Positions 60,576-64,000 of a stretch of 64,000 bases of DNA are shown here, piece by piece. Below the pieces are notes generated by a model, which was not told the origin of the DNA, ran no database searches, and saw only the letters and a list, made by a program, of their open reading frames with translations. This DNA comes from Flavobacterium tistrianum (GTDB lineage Bacteria; Bacteroidota; Bacteroidia; Flavobacteriales; Flavobacteriaceae): assembly GCF_003254545.1 (NCBI RefSeq), contig NZ_QJRH01000066.1:168472-232471 (forward strand), written 5' to 3'. Position 1 is the stretch's first letter, and every line of letters starts with the position of its first letter. A program made the position numbers and the translations under genes.

Positions 60576-62030
60576 TTGAAAATTCTAGACAAATACTTAT
60601 TAAAAACATTCTTACTTACATTTACCACGGTATTTGTAATCTTATTTTTCATATTCATACTGCAAACAGTATGGCTATTTATTTCAGAACTAGCAGGTAA
60701 AGATCTCGACTTAATATTGGTCGTGAAATTCCTGCTTTTTTCTATGCCCCGAATTATTCCGCTGGTTTTACCACTTTCCGTTTTATTGGCATCCATCATG
60801 ACTTTCGGAAATCTTGCCGAAAACTACGAATTCGCAGCCATGAAATCTTCAGGAATCTCGTTGCAAAGAGCAATGAGAGTATTGATTATTTTTATTTTCG
60901 TTTTAAGTATTGTTGCTTTTTGGTTTGCGAACAATGTTATTCCGTATGCTGAATATAAGTTTGTCAACTTTAGAAAAAACATTGCCCAAGCCAAACCAGC
61001 TATGGCAATTGCTGAAGGTCAGTTTAACGATGTTGGCACTTACAATATTAAAGTAAACAAAAAAACCGGCGAAAATGGCAATCATTTAACTGGCGTAACG
61101 ATTCATGAGAAAGCAAATAATTTGGGCGAAAACAAAACCGTAATTAAAGCTAAAACGGGAGAACTTGTCAGCAATGAGAAATCTAGTATTTTAAAATTGG
61201 TCTTAAATGACGGCTATTATTACCAAGACGTTACTCCAAAAAAATATGAAGATCGCGCTAAAATGCCTTTTATAAAAGGAAAATTTAAAACGCAGATTAT
61301 CAATATCGATTTATCTGAATTAAATAAGGTTGATGACAGCAAAGAAAGTATTGCAGGAACAAATGGAATGCTTAATGTTAACGAACTGCGCTATACTTTA
61401 GATTCATTGAACAAAAATTTAGATAATGAAATTGTTTCTTTTTCTGAAAATATTAATCAACGAGTTGGAATTAAAAAATTTCCTGTAAATACTCAAAAGA
61501 ACATTAAGAAAAAACCGCTTCCAAACGATGTTTTGTCTATTTATTCTAACAAAGACAAAGTTGATATTTTAAAAATGGCTGGAAGCAATATCACCAGCAA
61601 TATTTATTCTATAGAAACTACACAAAAAGATTTGAAAGATAAGGAACGAGAAATCAACAAACACTATAATGCATTATACGAGAAATTCGTTATTGCTTTT
61701 GCTTGTTTCTTAATGTTCTTTATTGGAGCTCCGCTTGGCGCTATTATTAGAAAAGGAGGACTAGGACTTCCTATTGTATTTGCAGTTTTAATCTTTATTA
61801 CTTTCCATTTCATCAATACATTCGGAAAAAGATTATCTCAAGAAGGCGGTATGACTCCGTTTATGGGATCATGGATGTCGTCTTTTGTTTTGTCGCCACT
61901 TGCCATATTATTAACCTATCGCGCTACAAACGATAATGGATTAATTAATTTTGATGCGATTACAACCCCAATTTCACAACTAATTCAGAAAATCTCTGAG
62001 CGGTTTTTGCCAGCTCAAAAGCAAAAATAA
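60576..62030 (+). CDS. LptF/LptG family permease
   Basis: 484 residues, starting with TTG (LKILDKYLLKTFLLTF); no ATG precedes it in frame after the lolA stop. Six membrane helices, three at each end, flank a periplasmic domain (residues about 135-350). FLLFSMPRIIPLVLPLSVLLASIMTFG and YEFAAMKSSGISL are the YjgP/YjgQ hallmarks that contact LptB. It extracts lipopolysaccharide from the inner membrane. Bacteroidota have two such proteins and I cannot say whether this is LptF or LptG. The periplasmic domain is enlarged compared with about 360 residues in E. coli. Confidence 0.92.
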   Translation: MKILDKYLLKTFLLTFTTVFVILFFIFILQTVWLFISELAGKDLDLILVVKFLLFSMPRIIPLVLPLSVLLASIMTFGNLAENYEFAAMKSSGISLQRAMRVLIIFIFVLSIVAFWFANNVIPYAEYKFVNFRKNIAQAKPAMAIAEGQFNDVGTYNIKVNKKTGENGNHLTGVTIHEKANNLGENKTVIKAKTGELVSNEKSSILKLVLNDGYYYQDVTPKKYEDRAKMPFIKGKFKTQIINIDLSELNKVDDSKESIAGTNGMLNVNELRYTLDSLNKNLDNEIVSFSENINQRVGIKKFPVNTQKNIKKKPLPNDVLSIYSNKDKVDILKMAGSNITSNIYSIETTQKDLKDKEREINKHYNALYEKFVIAFACFLMFFIGAPLGAIIRKGGLGLPIVFAVLIFITFHFINTFGKRLSQEGGMTPFMGSWMSSFVLSPLAILLTYRATNDNGLINFDAITTPISQLIQKISERFLPAQKQK

Positions 62031-62032
62031 TT

Positions 62033-63166
62033 ATGTCAACAACAAAAATACAACTGAATACCATTGAGGAAGCTATAGAAGATATTCGTCAAGGTAAAGT
62101 AATCATTGTAGTCGATGATGAAGATCGCGAAAATGAAGGTGATTTTTTGGCAGCTGCCGAAAAAGTAACTCCAGAAATGATCAACTTTATGGCTACTCAT
62201 GGACGTGGTCTAATTTGCACTCCACTTACAGAAAGCCGATGCAAGGAATTAGATCTTCGCGCCATGGTTACCAATAATACTGATCACATGGAAACTGCTT
62301 TTACTGTTTCTGTTGATTTAAAAGGTCAAGGCGTTACAACTGGAATTTCTGCTGCTGACAGATCAAAAACAGTTCAGGCGTTAGTTGATCCAAATACAAA
62401 ACCTCACGACTTAGCACGTCCTGGTCATATTTTTCCTTTAATTGCCAAACAAGGCGGTGTTTTAAGAAGAACTGGACATACTGAAGCAGCAATTGACTTT
62501 GCACGTCTAGCAGGGTTTAAATCTGCTGGTGTAATCTGCGAAATCTTAAATGAAGATGGAACTATGTCTCGTTTACCAGAATTAGTTAAAGTAGCGAAGA
62601 AATTCGACTTGAAATTAGTTTCTATCGAAGATTTGGTCGCTTACAGAATGCAGCACGATAGCTTAATCGTCAAAAAAGAAGATTTTGATATCGAAACTCG
62701 TTTTGGAACTTTCCGTTTAAGGGCTTATGAACAAACAACAAACAAACAAATTCATATTGCTTTAACCAAAGGAACTTGGAATCTTGGCGAACCAATTTTG
62801 ACAAGAATTCACTCTTCTCAGGTAAATAATGATTTATTAGGCACATTGACTAACAATGCGGAACAGCAGTTAGACGATATGTTTAAAGTGATTAATGAAA
62901 ACGGAAAAGGTGCTGTAATCTTTATCAATCAGGATATGACTGCGGTAAACCTTTTAAATAGAATTTCTGAGCTTAAAACACTACAAGCTAACGGAACTTT
63001 AAAAGCTCCGAAAGTTATTATTGACAGCAAAGATTACGGAATCGGAGCTCAAATTCTTCATGATATAGATATTTCTAAAATCAGATTGGTTTCGAACACA
63101 GAGCAAACAAAACGAGTGGGTATGATTGGATACGGACTTGAAATTACAGAATACGTTAATTACTAA
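62033..63166 (+). CDS. ribB: 3,4-dihydroxy-2-butanone-4-phosphate synthase with degenerate GTP cyclohydrolase II domain
   Basis: 377 residues. The N-terminal about 205 residues are a complete DHBP synthase: VVDDEDRENEGDF (acidic metal loop), HGRGLICTPL and RTGHTEAAIDFARLAG. It makes the four-carbon unit of riboflavin from ribulose-5-phosphate. The C-terminal part aligns with GTP cyclohydrolase II, but at the zinc site the usual HSEC...RCDCG reads HSSQ...TNNAE, so all three Cys ligands are gone. GYGAQIL-like GIGAQIL and the end are kept. The GCHII activity is therefore probably lost and must come from another gene. The previous gene ends 2 nt before. Confidence 0.93.
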   Translation: MSTTKIQLNTIEEAIEDIRQGKVIIVVDDEDRENEGDFLAAAEKVTPEMINFMATHGRGLICTPLTESRCKELDLRAMVTNNTDHMETAFTVSVDLKGQGVTTGISAADRSKTVQALVDPNTKPHDLARPGHIFPLIAKQGGVLRRTGHTEAAIDFARLAGFKSAGVICEILNEDGTMSRLPELVKVAKKFDLKLVSIEDLVAYRMQHDSLIVKKEDFDIETRFGTFRLRAYEQTTNKQIHIALTKGTWNLGEPILTRIHSSQVNNDLLGTLTNNAEQQLDDMFKVINENGKGAVIFINQDMTAVNLLNRISELKTLQANGTLKAPKVIIDSKDYGIGAQILHDIDISKIRLVSNTEQTKRVGMIGYGLEITEYVNY

Positions 63167-63167
63167 T

Positions 63168-63566
63168 ATGGGAACAGTAGAAGAAAGAATTCAAAAATCA
63201 GAAACTCGTATTTTTAAAGCCGTTTTTCCTAGCACAACGAATCATTACGACACTTTATTTGGAGGAACTGCTCTTCATTTAATGGACGAAGTTGCTTTTA
63301 TCTGCGCTACACGTTTCAGCCGTAAAAAAGTAGTTACAATTTCGACAGGTCAAATTGATTTTAAAAAAGCAATTCCTGCAGGAACTTTAATTGAATTAGT
63401 AGCAAAGGTGGATAGTGTTGGAAGAACCAGCTGTAAAATTCATGTTGATATTTTCATGGAACAAATGTATACCGAACTTCGCGAAACGGTAGTTTCAGGA
63501 ACTTTTTCGTTTGTTGCTGTCGATGAACACAAAAAACCAACGCCAATTTTAGACGATTTAGATTAA
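63168..63566 (+). CDS. Acyl-CoA thioesterase (YciA-type hotdog)
   Basis: 132 residues from ATG 63168, 1 nt after the ribB stop; a start at 63126 inside ribB is rejected. Hotdog fold: FPSTTNHYDTLFGGTALHLMDEVAF contains the catalytic Asp region (LMDEVAF), then IDFKKAIPAGTLIELVAKV. It hydrolyses acyl-CoA in the cytoplasm. Last gene of a run from ftsK onward. Confidence 0.9.
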   Translation: MGTVEERIQKSETRIFKAVFPSTTNHYDTLFGGTALHLMDEVAFICATRFSRKKVVTISTGQIDFKKAIPAGTLIELVAKVDSVGRTSCKIHVDIFMEQMYTELRETVVSGTFSFVAVDEHKKPTPILDDLD

Positions 63567-63655
63567 TTTTAAAAAAAACTCACTTTCGGAAATACTGATA
63601 ATTAGACACTTGAAAATTATCTTAAAAAACTTCAAAAAAAAGTCCGAAAAAAGTT

Positions 63656-63684
63656 TTGAGAACCAAAAAACCGTCTTATATTTG
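63656..63684 (+). promoter_or_regulatory. Promoter of tRNA-Ser copy 1 (TTG-N18-TATATTTG)
   Basis: TTG 63656-63658, 18-nt spacer, TATATTTG 63677-63684, 32 nt before the mature tRNA. Confidence 0.65.
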
Positions 63685-63715
63685 CACCCGCAATCAGCAA
63701 TGATAGCGACATACT

Positions 63716-63800
63716 GGAGAAATGGCAGAGCGGTCGAATGCGGCAGTCTTGAAAACTGTTGACTGTAACAGGTCCGGGGGTTCGAATCCCTCTTTCTCCG
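63716..63800 (+). tRNA. tRNA-Ser (anticodon TGA), copy 1
   Basis: Acceptor stem GGAGAAA (63716-63722) pairs with TTTCTCC (63793-63799), with discriminator G at 63800. Anticodon arm CAGTC-TTGAAAA-CTG gives anticodon TGA. A long variable arm (GTTGACTGTAACAGGTC region) marks a class II tRNA, and GGTTCGAATCC is the T-loop. CCA is not encoded. Confidence 0.97.
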
Positions 63801-63809
63801 CTGAATTTT

Positions 63810-63843
63810 AAAACCCTTGACTTTGTTAAGGGTTTTCTTTTTT
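63810..63843 (+). terminator. Terminator of tRNA-Ser copy 1
   Basis: Stem AAAACCCTT / AAGGGTTTT, 9-nt loop, T-rich tail. Confidence 0.8.
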
Positions 63844-63901
63844 ATAACATATTTTTTTAAGAAATAATTCAAAAAAAATTTTCTCAATTCAAAAAACAGC
63901 T

Positions 63902-63909
63902 TATCTTTG
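63902..63909 (+). promoter_or_regulatory. Predicted -7 element of tRNA-Ser copy 2 (TATCTTTG)
   Basis: TAnnTTTG match 32 nt before the second tRNA, the same distance as in copy 1. Confidence 0.6.
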
Positions 63910-63941
63910 CACTCGCAATCAGAAAATGAGAGCAACATACT

Positions 63942-64000
63942 GGAGAAATGGCAGAGCGGTCGAATGCGGCAGTCTTGAAAACTGTTGACTGTAACAGGTC
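63942..64000 (+). tRNA. tRNA-Ser (anticodon TGA), copy 2, cut by the window end
   Basis: The 59 visible bases are identical to the first 59 of copy 1, including the anticodon. The T-arm and 3' half lie beyond the window. Confidence 0.93.

Noticed and set aside
63558..63938. A 126-codon minus-strand frame across the tRNA-Ser gene
   Set aside because: It translates the complement of the tRNA ([15 protein letters not shown]...), a well-known artefact of this tRNA.

Overview
The window is a piece of a Flavobacterium-like (Bacteroidota) chromosome. It is AT-rich. Many genes have the Bacteroidota -7 promoter element TAnnTTTG, some with a TTG about 17-21 nt further upstream, and Shine-Dalgarno sites are mostly absent. 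The gene content is ordinary flavobacterial core metabolism, broken up by many palindromic intergenic repeats. No phage, intact transposase, rRNA or CRISPR array was seen.

Layout. 1-1905: the end of a dipeptide epimerase, an AONS-like PLP enzyme and a DUF1456 protein. 2272-9947: sucC facing away from gltBD (glutamate synthase). 10449-11672: lysA. 11751-12299: a nonsense-mutated GIY-YIG nuclease gene between inverted copies of a palindromic repeat. 12357-16454: small proteins of unknown or loosely known function (an HTH regulator, secreted proteins, a DinB-like protein, a lipoprotein). 16562-22183: a lipoprotein, an ArsR-type regulator with two SRPBCC proteins, a mini TonB-plug-like protein with an esterase, and an outer-membrane barrel protein. 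22253-24840: yifB/comM and a Gfo/Idh/MocA oxidoreductase. 25156-26472: an ammonium transporter. 26661-31560: dsbD, tilS and pabB. 31860-34389: a DoxX-like protein, a lipocalin and lpdA. 34759-36786: an Lrp regulator divergent from a Cys/Met-type PLP lyase, with a structured RNA-like element between them. 36897-43317: a DUF695 protein, an APC permease and a large FAD/Fe-S oxidoreductase. 43517-47299: mscS, a small protein, and a low-GC three-gene cassette of unknown function (one soluble protein and two membrane proteins). 47475-54238: a murein-recycling group (anmK, a GHL10 hydrolase, an AmpG-like MFS, a TPR protein, a GNAT and nagZ). 54349-57001: peroxide defence (Prx, Trx, a DUF6952-like protein, Tpx). 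57015-63566: dgkA, ftsK, lolA, lptF/G, a RibBA-like protein with a degenerate GCHII domain, and a thioesterase. 63716-64000: two tRNA-Ser(TGA) genes, the second cut by the window edge.

The genes fit together in several ways. gltBD and the ammonium transporter serve nitrogen assimilation. lysA, the epimerase, anmK, nagZ and the AmpG-like permease touch peptidoglycan synthesis and recycling. lolA and lptF/G serve the outer membrane. Prx/Trx/Tpx and DsbD handle thiols. The best candidates for something undescribed are the GIY-YIG/palindrome element (three inverted pairs, one carrying a gene), the three-gene cassette at 45263-47299, and the structured intergenic elements at 35422-35502 and 56104-56210.
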